Shown one piece after another: positions 12,324 to 21,652 of a stretch of 64,000 nucleotides of DNA (within the stretch, counting starts at the first letter, position 1; each line of letters starts with the position of its first letter). The stretch spans positions 5,084,001 through 5,148,000 of the forward strand of contig NZ_CP108776.1 of NCBI RefSeq assembly GCF_045207785.1, given 5' to 3'. The translations under genes and the position numbers were made by a program. A model generated the notes under the pieces. It searched no databases. It was not told the origin of the DNA and worked only from the letters and a program-made list of their open reading frames with translations. This DNA comes from Embleya sp045207785. Lineage in GTDB: Bacteria > Actinomycetota > Actinomycetes > Streptomycetales > Streptomycetaceae.

Positions 12324-12402
12324 CCCGGTCGGGGCATCCCGATCCGACCGGGACGCCCCGACCGGGTCGTCCCGGCCCGCCGGGGGTCACGGCCGACTCG
12401 TG

Positions 12403-12408
12403 GACAAT
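12403..12408 (+). promoter_or_regulatory. Probable -10 element of leaderless hemW promoter
   Basis: GACAAT ends six bases before hemW ATG 12415. The GGGGAG between them is too close to the ATG to act as a Shine-Dalgarno site. Confidence 0.5.
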
Positions 12409-12414
12409 GGGGAG

Positions 12415-13635
12415 ATGCCCTCCGCACCCCCCGACGGTCTGCCCGTGCCCGAAGACGGTTCGCTGCCCGCGTCCGCGCTCGACGAGTTCGCGGGCGCGAA
12501 CCGCCCGTTCGGCTTCTACGTGCACGTGCCCTACTGCGCGTCGCGCTGTGGCTACTGCGACTTCAACACGTACACCGCCACCGAGCTGGGCGGCTCGGCC
12601 TCGCAGGGGTCGTACGCCGACGACGCGATCGCCGAGATCCGGATGGCGCGGAGGCTGCTCGGCGACGTCGACCGGCCGGTCGAGACGGTGTTCTTCGGGG
12701 GCGGTACGCCGACCCTGTTGCCCGCCGCCGACCTGGCGCGGGTGCTCGGCGCGATCCGGGACGAGTTCGGCCTCGCGGCCGGCGCCGAGGTGACCACCGA
12801 GGCCAACCCCGAGTCGGTGGATCCGGCCTACCTGGAGACGCTGCTCGCGGGCGGCTTCAACCGGCTCTCCTTCGGCATGCAGAGCGCGCGCCGGCACGTG
12901 CTGCGGATCCTCGACCGCACGCACACCCCGGGGCGGCCCGAGCAGTGCGTGGCCGACGCGCGCGCGGTCGGGTTCGAGCACGTCAACCTCGACCTGATCT
13001 ACGGCACGCCGGGGGAGTCCGACGACGACTGGCGGGCCTCGATCGACGCCGTGTTGTCCGCACGGCCCGACCACGTGTCGGCGTACGCGCTGATCGTCGA
13101 GGACGGGACGCGGCTGGCCGGCCGGGTGCGGCGCGGCGAGCTGCCGATGCCCGACGACGACGTGCTCGCCGACCGCTACCTGATGGCGGACGAGGCGTTC
13201 ACGGCTGCCGGCCTCGGGTGGTACGAGGTGTCCAACTGGGCGACCGACGCGGCCGCGCGGTGCCGACACAACGAGCTGTACTGGACCGGCGCCGACTGGT
13301 GGGGCGCGGGACCGGGCGCGCACAGCCACGTCGGCGGCGTGCGGTGGTGGAACGTGCGGCACCCCGCGGCCTACGCGCGGCGGCTGTCCGCCGGTGCCTC
13401 CCCGGCGCAGGCTCGCGAGCTGCTCACCGCGGAGGACCGCCGGGTCGAGCGGATCCTGCTCGAACTGCGACTCTCCGACGGGGTTCCGCTGGACGTGCTC
13501 ACCGAGCAGGGTCGCAAGGCCGCGGCGCGGGCCGCGGCCGACGGGTTGCTCGAACCGCTCTTGGGCGAGCGCGCGATCCTGACCCTGCGGGGTCGGCTTC
13601 TCGCCGACGCGGTGGTGCGGGACCTGGTGGACTAA
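12415..13635 (+). CDS. hemW: HemW-type radical SAM protein
   Basis: Radical SAM enzyme of the HemN/HemW family, believed to act as a haem chaperone rather than a coproporphyrinogen oxidase. The cluster motif CASRCGYCDF (Cys41, Cys45, Cys48) has Phe where true HemN has a fourth Cys, which favours HemW. Also present are VFFGGGTPTLL, TTEANPESVD, RLSFGMQS and DLIYGTPGES. Length is 406 residues. ATG 12415 is chosen over GTG 12400 because the -10-like GACAAT would otherwise lie inside the coding region. The 3' end is followed by a three-copy repeat facing the dynamin operon. Confidence 0.93.
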   Translation: MPSAPPDGLPVPEDGSLPASALDEFAGANRPFGFYVHVPYCASRCGYCDFNTYTATELGGSASQGSYADDAIAEIRMARRLLGDVDRPVETVFFGGGTPTLLPAADLARVLGAIRDEFGLAAGAEVTTEANPESVDPAYLETLLAGGFNRLSFGMQSARRHVLRILDRTHTPGRPEQCVADARAVGFEHVNLDLIYGTPGESDDDWRASIDAVLSARPDHVSAYALIVEDGTRLAGRVRRGELPMPDDDVLADRYLMADEAFTAAGLGWYEVSNWATDAAARCRHNELYWTGADWWGAGPGAHSHVGGVRWWNVRHPAAYARRLSAGASPAQARELLTAEDRRVERILLELRLSDGVPLDVLTEQGRKAAARAAADGLLEPLLGERAILTLRGRLLADAVVRDLVD

Positions 13636-13656
13636 GGGCGGCCCTCGACCGCTTTC

Positions 13657-13756
13657 GGCCTCAAACGCCGGCCGGGCTGTTGGCCTCAAGCGCCGGCCGG
13701 GCTGAATTATCCGGCCCGCGGCCGAGGTGGCCTCAAGCGCCGGCCGGGCTGATTTA
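13657..13756. repeat. Three copies of the CTCAAGCGCCGGCC intergenic repeat
   Basis: Copies at 13657-13680, 13681-13709 and 13728-13756 share GGCCTCAAGCGCCGGCCGGG followed by CTGA or CTGT. They fill the gap between the convergent ends of hemW and the last dynamin-like gene. This is the reverse orientation of the cluster at 37134-37273. Confidence 0.8.
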
Positions 13757-13777
13757 CCCGGCCGGCGACCGAGGGCC

Positions 13778-15751
13778 CTACATCGCGACGTCCATGATCA
13801 GGTCGGCCAGTGATTCGTCCACCCGGTTCAGCTCCTGCGCGTAGCGCCGCATCTCGCCGCTCTCGCGCTTCGCGTCGGACTCGCCCTGTTCCTTCGTCCG
13901 CAGCGCGGCGCCGACCTCGTCGCGGATCGACTTGATCTCCGAGTCGAGCCCCTGCGCGATGGCGTCGCGCATCTTGCGGAGCTGCTTGACCACCTCTTCG
14001 CCCAGGTTGGTGACGTCGGTGTCGGCCTGCTTGCGCAGCTCCAGCTGGACCTGTTCGGCGACCTGTTCCCGGAGCCGCCGGTTGGCCTTGTTGAGCTGTA
14101 GCGCGCCCTTGAACACGGTCGAGCCCAGGACCGCGCCGAGGATCACGAACGGGCCGAGGCCGACCAGGAACGCGGCCGTGCCGATCGCGATCTGCGGCAG
14201 CAGCGCGGTGAGCATCGACCTGAGGTTGAACTTCCCGCCGGAGACCGCCGTGGCGGGGTCGAGCACGAAGCTCACCGCGTCCGCGAGCAACCGCTCGATC
14301 GGCGTCGAGGGCTTGCCTTCCTCGTCCTTGCCGACCGGTCCCGCCGTGAGCGACGCGCGGATCTCGTCGATGCGCGTGACGAACTGCTTCACGTCGTCGT
14401 CGATCATCCGCTCCATATCCTCGACGCGACGCCCGACGAGCGGCTTGAGCTCGCTCTCCTGCCACTGGGCGAACTCGACCTGGACCCGCCCGGAGAGGTG
14501 GTCGGTGATCTCCTTGACCGCGGCCTCCATCTTCTCGCGCGCGTTGAACGGGTTGGCGCCGATGGTGTTGCTCGGGTCGTACTCCTGCGCCCAGGTCGGG
14601 ATGCTCGCGGCGACCTTGTCCATGAACCGCCGCGTCGTGGCCTCGACCTCGCCGCGGGTCTCGCGCAGGTGTTCCTCCATCTGCGCGACGATCACCCGAC
14701 GGTTTTGCTCCAGCCGGGTCAGCGGGCCCTGGACCCGCTCGTAGGTGGCCCGCAGCTCCTCGACGTCCTGGGTCAGCAGGGCTTCCTTGCGGTCGATCTG
14801 CTCGCGCGCCTCGATCAGCAGGTACTTCAACTCCCGGGCGGGGGACAGGATCTTGGCCCGGCCGCGCTCGCGGGTGAGGAAGTCCTCCAGGCCACGTTCC
14901 AGTTCGGGCATCCCGGAGCCGGACAGCAGCTCCGGGTCGCCCTTCTGTCGGCCGGTCAGGGCGGCCCGGGCGTTCACGAAGAAGACCCGGTCCGGGCGGG
15001 AGAGGTAGGGCGAGAGGCGCTTGCGGATCTCCCGCTGGACGTCCTCGCGCTCCTCCTCCTCGACCAGGTTGATCTTGTTGCCGACGTAGAACACGTCCTC
15101 GTGCCCGCGCGCCTTGACGTGCACGTCCAGGAAGAGCTGCTCGCTGCGCGACATCGCGGCCTGGCAGTCCACCACGAACACCAGCACGTCGGCCTGTTCG
15201 AGGTAGTTGAGGGTGACCTTCTCGCGTTCCGGGGCCTCGTTGAGCCCGGGGGAGTCGACCACCACGACGCCGTTGCGGCACAGCTCCAGCGGCCAGCGGA
15301 CGACCGCGCGCTCGTACGGGTTCGGCGTGTTGTCGTCGTCGGCGCCGATCGTCACGTAGTCGGCGATCTCCTCGACGCCGACCTCCAGCGGATCGCCCGG
15401 CGTACCGTCCGCCTCCAGCGGATAGATCAGCGCCGAGCGAGTATCGCCCCACGTCACCTCGTTGATGATCGCCGTGCACGGGCGAGCGAACGAGGGCAGC
15501 ACCTTCTCGCCGAGCATCGAGTTGATGACCGTGCTCTTGCCGCGCTTGAACTCGCCGACGATCATCACCTTGAACGACTCGGACGCGGCGCGATGCTTGA
15601 GTGAGTCCAACTTCTTGACGCCCGCGCCGATCCGCAGCCCGGCCACGATCGGCGTGAGCCGGTCGATCAGGCCGACCAGGGTCTCCTGCCGTGCCCGCCA
15701 CGCGCCATAGCCCGCGTAGGCCCCATCGGCTGCCCCGTGACCCTTGTCCAC
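13778..15751 (-). CDS. Dynamin-like GTPase, membrane-associated (third in operon)
   Basis: Bacterial dynamin family protein of 657 residues; such proteins bind, tether or reshape membranes using GTP. G1 GEFKRGKST lies at 66-74, G3 DSPGLNE from 166 and a G4-type NKIN at 225-228. A long coiled-coil-rich middle follows, then one hydrophobic paddle-like segment at about 519-549 (IAIGTAAFLVGLGPFVILGA) and a charged helical C-terminus. GTG 15751 is chosen because the preceding frame is non-homologous. It lies 38 nt after the 881-residue GTPase gene on the same strand. Streptomyces DynA/DynB and mycobacterial IniA/IniC are the natural comparisons; orthology is not shown. Confidence 0.85.
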   Translation of the reverse strand: MDKGHGAADGAYAGYGAWRARQETLVGLIDRLTPIVAGLRIGAGVKKLDSLKHRAASESFKVMIVGEFKRGKSTVINSMLGEKVLPSFARPCTAIINEVTWGDTRSALIYPLEADGTPGDPLEVGVEEIADYVTIGADDDNTPNPYERAVVRWPLELCRNGVVVVDSPGLNEAPEREKVTLNYLEQADVLVFVVDCQAAMSRSEQLFLDVHVKARGHEDVFYVGNKINLVEEEEREDVQREIRKRLSPYLSRPDRVFFVNARAALTGRQKGDPELLSGSGMPELERGLEDFLTRERGRAKILSPARELKYLLIEAREQIDRKEALLTQDVEELRATYERVQGPLTRLEQNRRVIVAQMEEHLRETRGEVEATTRRFMDKVAASIPTWAQEYDPSNTIGANPFNAREKMEAAVKEITDHLSGRVQVEFAQWQESELKPLVGRRVEDMERMIDDDVKQFVTRIDEIRASLTAGPVGKDEEGKPSTPIERLLADAVSFVLDPATAVSGGKFNLRSMLTALLPQIAIGTAAFLVGLGPFVILGAVLGSTVFKGALQLNKANRRLREQVAEQVQLELRKQADTDVTNLGEEVVKQLRKMRDAIAQGLDSEIKSIRDEVGAALRTKEQGESDAKRESGEMRRYAQELNRVDESLADLIMDVAM

Positions 15752-15789
15752 CCTGGACGCTCCCCTCCTCGACGGCCGATCAGACCTTG

Positions 15790-18435
15790 TCAGCCCCGGT
15801 CGGCCCGGGCGCCCAGCATGCTGTTCACCTGGACCCCGAGCTGCTCGCTGCGCGTGACCAGATCCTGCCATGCGGGTCCGTCGGTGCCGACCTTGGCCAG
15901 TGCGGTCCGGCGGTCGTCCCGCCACGCCTTCTGTCCGCGCACCGCTTCGTCCATGACTCCGCCGTACAGCGTGTGCAGGCGCTTGGACACCTCTTCGGAG
16001 AAGTTGCCGAGCACCTCCTCGACGGTCGGCTCCAGCGCCTTCATGCCCTGCGCGCGCTGCTGATCGACCAGCGAGCCGGACTTGACCTCGCCGAGCACCA
16101 TGCCGCCCGCCGAGGCCGCCATGCCCACGCCCATCGGGAGCGCGGCCGCACCGCCGGTGAGCGGGATCAGCAGCATGCCCAGCACCGCGACGCCGGTGGG
16201 ACCGATCCGCCACGCGAGCTTGCGGCTCTTGAGGTCCTTGAGGCCGAGCGACTCGGCCTCGCCCAGCTCGAAGTCGGCCGAGAGCTGCTCGACCTTCTCC
16301 ATGCGGTACTTGGTGCCGCGCCCGAAGTGCGCCTTCATCTTCGCGTCCAGCCAGGCCACGTCGGCCTGCACGCTGGAGTGCAGTTGGGCCTCGAACTTCT
16401 TGGCCAGCGCCGTCAGTTCGCGGCGCAGCCGGTACGGCAGGTCGCGCTCCCACCAGGTGCGCGGGTCCGGCGTGCGCTCCATCTCGTAGCGCAGCGTCTC
16501 CAACAGGTCGCCGCGCGAGGAGTGCAGGTGCTCGCGGAACTTCTCCGCGGTCTGCGTCCGGCGCTGCTGGAGCTCGACCCGGACCTTGCCCCACTCGGTG
16601 GCCATCCGGTCGATCTCGATCTCGGACTCGTCGGCGGTGCGCCGGCGTTCGGCGTCGCCGAGCACCGCCGCGGCCAGCCCGTCCCGGCCGACCTGGACCA
16701 TCTCGTCCAGCAGCGACAGGAGTTGGCCCGCCGTCTGCCGCGAGCGCATGTTCCGGCGCCCGCTCGACGTCGTGTACTCGGTCAGCCGCTCGTACACACC
16801 CGCCACCGGCGCCGCGTCCTCGCGGTGCGGTCCCGCCAACACCTGGAGCGTGGGCGAGATGCGCCGCACCCGGCCGCCCAGATACTCGACGATGTCCTCG
16901 CGCTCGTCCTCGTCGACCGTGTCCAGTTTGGACACCACGACGGTGATCCGCGGGACGTGCCGGGCGAGCACCTCCTCTTCCAGGAACGAGGTCTCGGACA
17001 GGCCGAGCGGCGCGCTCGCGGACACGACCATGAGCACCGCGTCGCTGGCCGCGACCGTGCGCCGGACCAGGTCCTCGGTCCGGCGGTCGTGCTCCTCGGC
17101 GTCCTCGCCCTTGCCGCGCCCGGCGTTGACGCCCGGTGTGTCCACCAACTCGACGTCCAGGCGGGCCAACTCGGGCTCGGTGACCAGCACCCGGACGCCG
17201 ACCAGCGTTGCCGCGTCCGGGTCCCGATGCTCACTCGACCGCAGGATCTCGTCCCAGGACCCGGACACCGCCGGCCGCGGCTCGGACCGGCCGTCGGAGA
17301 ACTGCAACTCCAGGCGGGCCTCCGGGCCGGACGCGATCACCAGCGGGACCGGGGTGTGCCGGCCCTCGGGGATCACCGGCGCGCCGAGCAGCCGGTTGAT
17401 CAGCGACGACTTGCCGCGCCCGAACTCGCCGACCACCGCGATCCGCAACCCCGGCCGGCGCATCCGGGCCCGCAGCCGGTCCAGCTCGCCCGCCAGCGCG
17501 TCCAGGCCGAACTCGGTCGCGATCACGTGCGCGTCGCTGATCCGCCGGCCGAGCGCGGTCGCCGAGGGCGCCTGCTTGACCAGGCTCGTCACCGAACCCT
17601 CCGGCACGGCCGGGCGCACCGGTGCGGCGGGCGCACGGGGAGCGGGGACCGGTGCCTGTGCGGCGGCCGGAGCCGCCGGACGCGGTCCCGCGGAGCCGGA
17701 CGGGCCGCCGCCGACGCGGCCCGCCCAACTCGCGTTCGGCCCCGCCGTTGCCTGCCCCGCCGGGGGCGTACCCGGAGCCGGGGCCTGCCTCCGGTCCGCC
17801 GTGTTCCCCGACGGGCCGGGTTGGCCGGAGGGCGAGTCGCCCGAGTCGCGGCGCGCGGACGCCTCACGCGGCGCCGCGGCGCGCAGCCACGAGGCCGTGG
17901 ACGGGACGAGCCGCTGGTACGCGGCCACCGCCCCGATCGGCATCACCCGGGCGTACAGCCCCGCGAGGATCTTCGGGCCGCCCTTCGCGTCCGCCTCGGG
18001 GTCGGCCAGGAACCGGCCCAGCGACTGGAAGAAGCGGGCCCGCTCGGCCAGCGCGTCCGCCTGCATCGACAGCGTCCACGCCGCCGGGTCCCCGATCGTG
18101 CTCTCGATCGACTTCGCGACCTCGGGCAGCTCGGTCAGCTTCACGTGCCGCAGCACGTCCTCGGACGGCCACGCCCACTGGACCGCGCCCCACACGGGAC
18201 GGATCGGCAGCTCGCGCCGACCGGGGGTGGCGTTGCCGACCCCGATCAGGCTCCACAGCGTCCAGCCGGCGGCGGTCCGCTCGGGGACGGGCGGCAGCGC
18301 CACCGACTCCATGGTGATCCAGCCGCGCAGCTCGTCGCTGCGATGGATCCCGCTCAGCAGACCGGCGACACCGGGACGCCGCCGCGGCTGTACCTGCGCG
18401 GCCTGGCGCAGCACGTGTTCACGATCGAACGACAT
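15790..18435 (-). CDS. Two-part dynamin-like GTPase with novel N-terminal domain
   Basis: The 881-residue protein joins an unrecognised N-terminal domain (about 1-185, with a Trp-rich WTLWSLIGVGN and PVWGAVQWAWPSE region) and a Pro/Ala/Gly-rich linker (about 190-280) to a dynamin GTPase. G1 GEFGRGKSS lies at 336-344, G3 DTPGVN from 432 and G4 SKLD at 502-505. A helical stalk and a hydrophobic Gly-rich segment (about 746-782), probably membrane-inserting, follow. ATG 18435 lies 44 nt after the peptidase stop, so it is probably cotranscribed. The partner GTPase downstream has a related architecture without the N-terminal extension, so they may form a hetero-oligomer, as reported for DynA and DynB. 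Confidence 0.83.
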   Translation of the reverse strand: MSFDREHVLRQAAQVQPRRRPGVAGLLSGIHRSDELRGWITMESVALPPVPERTAAGWTLWSLIGVGNATPGRRELPIRPVWGAVQWAWPSEDVLRHVKLTELPEVAKSIESTIGDPAAWTLSMQADALAERARFFQSLGRFLADPEADAKGGPKILAGLYARVMPIGAVAAYQRLVPSTASWLRAAAPREASARRDSGDSPSGQPGPSGNTADRRQAPAPGTPPAGQATAGPNASWAGRVGGGPSGSAGPRPAAPAAAQAPVPAPRAPAAPVRPAVPEGSVTSLVKQAPSATALGRRISDAHVIATEFGLDALAGELDRLRARMRRPGLRIAVVGEFGRGKSSLINRLLGAPVIPEGRHTPVPLVIASGPEARLELQFSDGRSEPRPAVSGSWDEILRSSEHRDPDAATLVGVRVLVTEPELARLDVELVDTPGVNAGRGKGEDAEEHDRRTEDLVRRTVAASDAVLMVVSASAPLGLSETSFLEEEVLARHVPRITVVVSKLDTVDEDEREDIVEYLGGRVRRISPTLQVLAGPHREDAAPVAGVYERLTEYTTSSGRRNMRSRQTAGQLLSLLDEMVQVGRDGLAAAVLGDAERRRTADESEIEIDRMATEWGKVRVELQQRRTQTAEKFREHLHSSRGDLLETLRYEMERTPDPRTWWERDLPYRLRRELTALAKKFEAQLHSSVQADVAWLDAKMKAHFGRGTKYRMEKVEQLSADFELGEAESLGLKDLKSRKLAWRIGPTGVAVLGMLLIPLTGGAAALPMGVGMAASAGGMVLGEVKSGSLVDQQRAQGMKALEPTVEEVLGNFSEEVSKRLHTLYGGVMDEAVRGQKAWRDDRRTALAKVGTDGPAWQDLVTRSEQLGVQVNSMLGARADRG

Positions 18436-18479
18436 GTGTGGTCCCTACTCCCATCGAAATGCGTTGTGGTGTCGAACGA

Positions 18480-19610
18480 TCAGGCGCCGACGGGGTGGGC
18501 GACGATCATCGTCGTGTCCCGGTCCTGCCACGCGTTGACGAAGTCCTCCAGCGGCACCGGCTCGACCGAGCCGAACGGCGCGCCCGGGTCGTTGAGCAGC
18601 ACGTACACCGAGCCGTCGGGCTGGGTGTCGATGCCGGTGACCCACACCGCGTGGCCCATCGTCGGGTCCTGCTCCATGGGCGCGTCGGTACCGACGTCGT
18701 GCACCGGCGACCAGATCTCCTGGGCGTCCAGGGCGACGATGACCTGGTCGCCCTTCTCCAGGGCGTCGAGCATCTGGCGCATGTCGGCGTTCGGCACGGT
18801 GTCGGTGTCCACGCCGTGCATTTCGAGCAGCTTGCCGATGTCGTCCGTGTAGGTGCCGTTGGCGGGGTCGTAGATGCCCGCCTGCTGGGCTTCCGTCATC
18901 AGCGCGTTCTCGTCGAGCGGCATGCCGGTGAGCTTCTCCAGGATCATCCCCTGGGTGACCACCGCGCAGCTGGTCGGGCTGGTCTGCTGCTGCCAGTACT
19001 GCGCGTCGCCGACCGGGTCGCCGAAGCCGTCGAACTGGTCCGGAGTCCAGTTCGGCGGGGTGTACGACATCTCGCCGTTCGCGTCGACGGCCGCGCCCCA
19101 CGGGGTGTACGTGGCGTTCCCGTAGTCGGCGGCGCCGCCCGGGTCGTAGCCGGCGGGCTGGGCGTACGGGTCGCCGTAGGGATCGCCGTAGGGGTCCCCG
19201 TACGGGTCGCCGTAGGGATTCGCGGGGTCCGCGTACGGGTCGATCGGATTGGCGGGGTCGCCGTAGCCGTGGTCCTCGGCCCAGGTGAGCTGGTCGTCGC
19301 GCCACTGCTGGCTCGGCGTCGCCGGGTTGCCGTCGGTGGGGTCGAACGCCGACGGGTCGTAGGCGTCGACCTGGCCGTCGCCGTCGCTGTCCGCGTGGAA
19401 CGGGTCGTAGTTCGGGTCGCTCAGCGGGTCGAAGTTCGGATCGGTGTACGGCAGGTTCGAGTTCGGGTACGCGCCGTTGAACCCGCCGGCCGCGTCGGTC
19501 TCCCACAGTGGTGCCGCCGCCTCGGTACCCCCGTCGGCGGTGTCCAGTGTGTCGATGGTGTCGTCCGAGACCATCGAGAACAGGTCGTCGTCGTGCGTGA
19601 AGTCGCTCAT
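18480..19610 (-). CDS. C39-like cysteine peptidase with acidic repeat N-terminus
   Basis: The 376-residue protein has no signal peptide. The N-terminal half is very acidic and disordered-looking, with DSDGDGQVDAYD (74-85), a calcium-binding-like DxDxDG motif, and a run of YGDP repeats at about 133-149. The C-terminal half (about 200-376) is a papain-fold C39-type domain: QQQTSPTSC with Cys215 as likely nucleophile and Gln209 for the oxyanion hole, GHAVWV with His320, and LLNDPG with Asn340/Asp341. The ATG overlaps the upstream GTPase stop (ATGA). Related domains cleave leader peptides in secretion systems, but no transporter is nearby; the substrate is unknown and could be a partner GTPase. 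Confidence 0.8.
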   Translation of the reverse strand: MSDFTHDDDLFSMVSDDTIDTLDTADGGTEAAAPLWETDAAGGFNGAYPNSNLPYTDPNFDPLSDPNYDPFHADSDGDGQVDAYDPSAFDPTDGNPATPSQQWRDDQLTWAEDHGYGDPANPIDPYADPANPYGDPYGDPYGDPYGDPYAQPAGYDPGGAADYGNATYTPWGAAVDANGEMSYTPPNWTPDQFDGFGDPVGDAQYWQQQTSPTSCAVVTQGMILEKLTGMPLDENALMTEAQQAGIYDPANGTYTDDIGKLLEMHGVDTDTVPNADMRQMLDALEKGDQVIVALDAQEIWSPVHDVGTDAPMEQDPTMGHAVWVTGIDTQPDGSVYVLLNDPGAPFGSVEPVPLEDFVNAWQDRDTTMIVAHPVGA

Positions 19611-21652
19611 GTGCCGAATTCCCCCCGGCGTGTGAGGCGCTCGCGTTGGCTGTTGACCGTCGCGCGGCGCCGTTCCGTCTGCCTGTCCGCGTCGTGCAAC
19701 AGGCTTCTGCGCGCCGCGAGGATATCCTCGCGGCGGTGATGCTCGGCCACCAGTTCGGCGACCGTCGCCTCGTACGTGGCCCGGTACCGATCCACGTGCT
19801 GCGATACGTCGAGCGAGTAGTGCGTGGTTGCCGTCCGAACGGCCTCGTCGATCTGTTGTGACAGACCATCGGCGACCGTTCGCAGTGTCTGATGCATTTC
19901 GCCCCGGGCGTGGTTCCGCAGCGCCGTCATGTCGGTGGATGCCAACGAATCGGCCACTTTGGCCATGAAACCGCCGAAGCCGGCCCGTCCCGAATGCGGA
20001 CCGGTCTCCCCATTTCGCCCATTGCCGAACCACTGATCCAATGCTCCGCCGATGCGCGCGCCGGGGGTCTTCGCGGCGCCCGGCTCCAGGCGGACGGCCC
20101 GAATCTGTTGGGTCACACCCGTGACCGAATTCTCATATGTCTGCATCGCGGCGTCGGCCAGTTGATGTCCGGTCAGCACCGTGAGCCGGTCCTGCCGGGG
20201 CAGTTCGGCGACGCCGCCGAGCTTCTCGTACGCGGCCTCGAACGCCGCGTCCACGGCCGACTTCGCGGTGTCGGTCGCCGCCGACAGGGCGCTCGTGACC
20301 GCCTGTTGGACGATGTCGCCGATCCGCGGGAGGCCCTGGCGGATCAGCTCCGGGGCCCGGGTCCCGATCACCGCGCGCAGCTCGTCCGGGGTGCTCGCGC
20401 CGTCCAGCTCCCGGTCGATCTCGGCCCGGGTGTACCGCCACCACTGCGGGGCCATGCCGCCGACGGCCTGCTCCGCGCGCTGGGCGCCGGCGCCGAGCAG
20501 GCGCGCGGTCTCGCCGTGTTGGGCCCGGACGAACCCGGCCATGTCGGCGATCCGGGCCCCGTTCAGCTCGGCCTCCTCGGCGTCGAGGCGGTGCTGCGCG
20601 AGGGTCACCTCGCGGCCCAGCTCGTCGAGCAGGTCCTCGAGCAGGCGCAGCAGGTGATCGGAGACCGCGACGATGCGTTGACGCTGCATGAGGTCGCGGA
20701 GCCGGGCCAGCGTGCGCGGAAACTCCTCGGCCCAGTGCGCCTGCTCGGGCCCGCGCAGCGGCCGGCCCGTGGCGAGCCGGACCACCGGCTCGGCCGCGAC
20801 CGGCTCGACGACCGGATCGGTCACCCCCAGCATCCGCGCGAACCGCTGCCTGACGTGCGCGAGCAGGTCCTCGCGCTCGGTCTCGTCGATGTGGTCCATC
20901 TTGGTGACGAGGATGATGCAGCGGCGGATCTGCCCGGGGTCGAGCGCGTCGGTCAGGAACTCGGTCAGCGACACCGGCGACGGCGACGTGGACGCGGTCA
21001 GCACCGCCGCGACGTCGGCGATGTCGCGCATCACCGCGCGGGTGATGTCGGTGTGCCCGGCCCGGGCGTTGGTGCCGGGGGTGTCGATGATCACCAGCCC
21101 GTCCCGCAGCGCCGCCGCGGGGTGGCGGACCTCCAGGCTCAGCACGTGCGGCGCGATCGCCTCGTGCGCGGTGAGCAGGCGCAGCACGCCGGCGGTGTCC
21201 TCGGGCACGGGGACGTCGGGCGCGAGGTGGCCGAGCATCCGGCCGAGCGGGCTCGCGGCCCCGGTGTACCGGCCGGACGGGTACACGTACCGGATCCCGT
21301 CGCCGCTGAAGCGCACCTCGACGGCGAACTCGTCGCCGTGCGTGATCCGGGTGGCGGCGCCGGTCGTGGGCAGTGCCGAGGTGGGCAACAGATCCTCGGC
21401 GAGCAGCGCGTTGATGAAGGTGCTCTTGCCCGCCGAGAACTCGCCGATCACGGCGAGGTAGTAGCGGTCGTCCCTGAGCCGGACCTCGATCTCGCGGATC
21501 CGGGCGGTCAGCTGGGCGAGCCGCTCCTGGTCGCCCACGGTGCGGCGCACCATCGCGAGCGCGAAGTCCAGGTGATCCGACGTCTCGGTGAGCGCCTCGA
21601 CCACGTCGCGCCGCTCCGAACGCCCCCCGGCCGTGCCGCGAGAATCCACCAC
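19607..21652 (-). CDS. Dynamin-like GTPase, first gene of operon
   Basis: A 681-residue dynamin family GTPase: G1 GEFSAGKST at 70-78, threonine-containing switch ALPTTGAATRI (93-103), G3 DTPGTN at 190-195, G4 TKMD at 250-253, then long amphipathic helices to the C-terminus. Unlike the other two GTPases it has no obvious long hydrophobic segment, so any membrane contact is probably peripheral. GTG 21652 has GGGAGG upstream; in-frame sequence before it is Arg/Pro-rich and not family-like. It heads a four-gene reverse-strand set and is coupled by a 4-nt overlap to the peptidase gene. Its promoter must lie in the 290-nt divergent gap with phhA. Confidence 0.85.
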   Translation of the reverse strand: MVDSRGTAGGRSERRDVVEALTETSDHLDFALAMVRRTVGDQERLAQLTARIREIEVRLRDDRYYLAVIGEFSAGKSTFINALLAEDLLPTSALPTTGAATRITHGDEFAVEVRFSGDGIRYVYPSGRYTGAASPLGRMLGHLAPDVPVPEDTAGVLRLLTAHEAIAPHVLSLEVRHPAAALRDGLVIIDTPGTNARAGHTDITRAVMRDIADVAAVLTASTSPSPVSLTEFLTDALDPGQIRRCIILVTKMDHIDETEREDLLAHVRQRFARMLGVTDPVVEPVAAEPVVRLATGRPLRGPEQAHWAEEFPRTLARLRDLMQRQRIVAVSDHLLRLLEDLLDELGREVTLAQHRLDAEEAELNGARIADMAGFVRAQHGETARLLGAGAQRAEQAVGGMAPQWWRYTRAEIDRELDGASTPDELRAVIGTRAPELIRQGLPRIGDIVQQAVTSALSAATDTAKSAVDAAFEAAYEKLGGVAELPRQDRLTVLTGHQLADAAMQTYENSVTGVTQQIRAVRLEPGAAKTPGARIGGALDQWFGNGRNGETGPHSGRAGFGGFMAKVADSLASTDMTALRNHARGEMHQTLRTVADGLSQQIDEAVRTATTHYSLDVSQHVDRYRATYEATVAELVAEHHRREDILAARRSLLHDADRQTERRRATVNSQRERLTRRGEFGT

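Noticed and set aside
13657..13756. Repeat clusters as a possible CRISPR array
   Set aside because: The copies have no regular unique spacers, occur in both orientations at several loci, and no cas gene is present.
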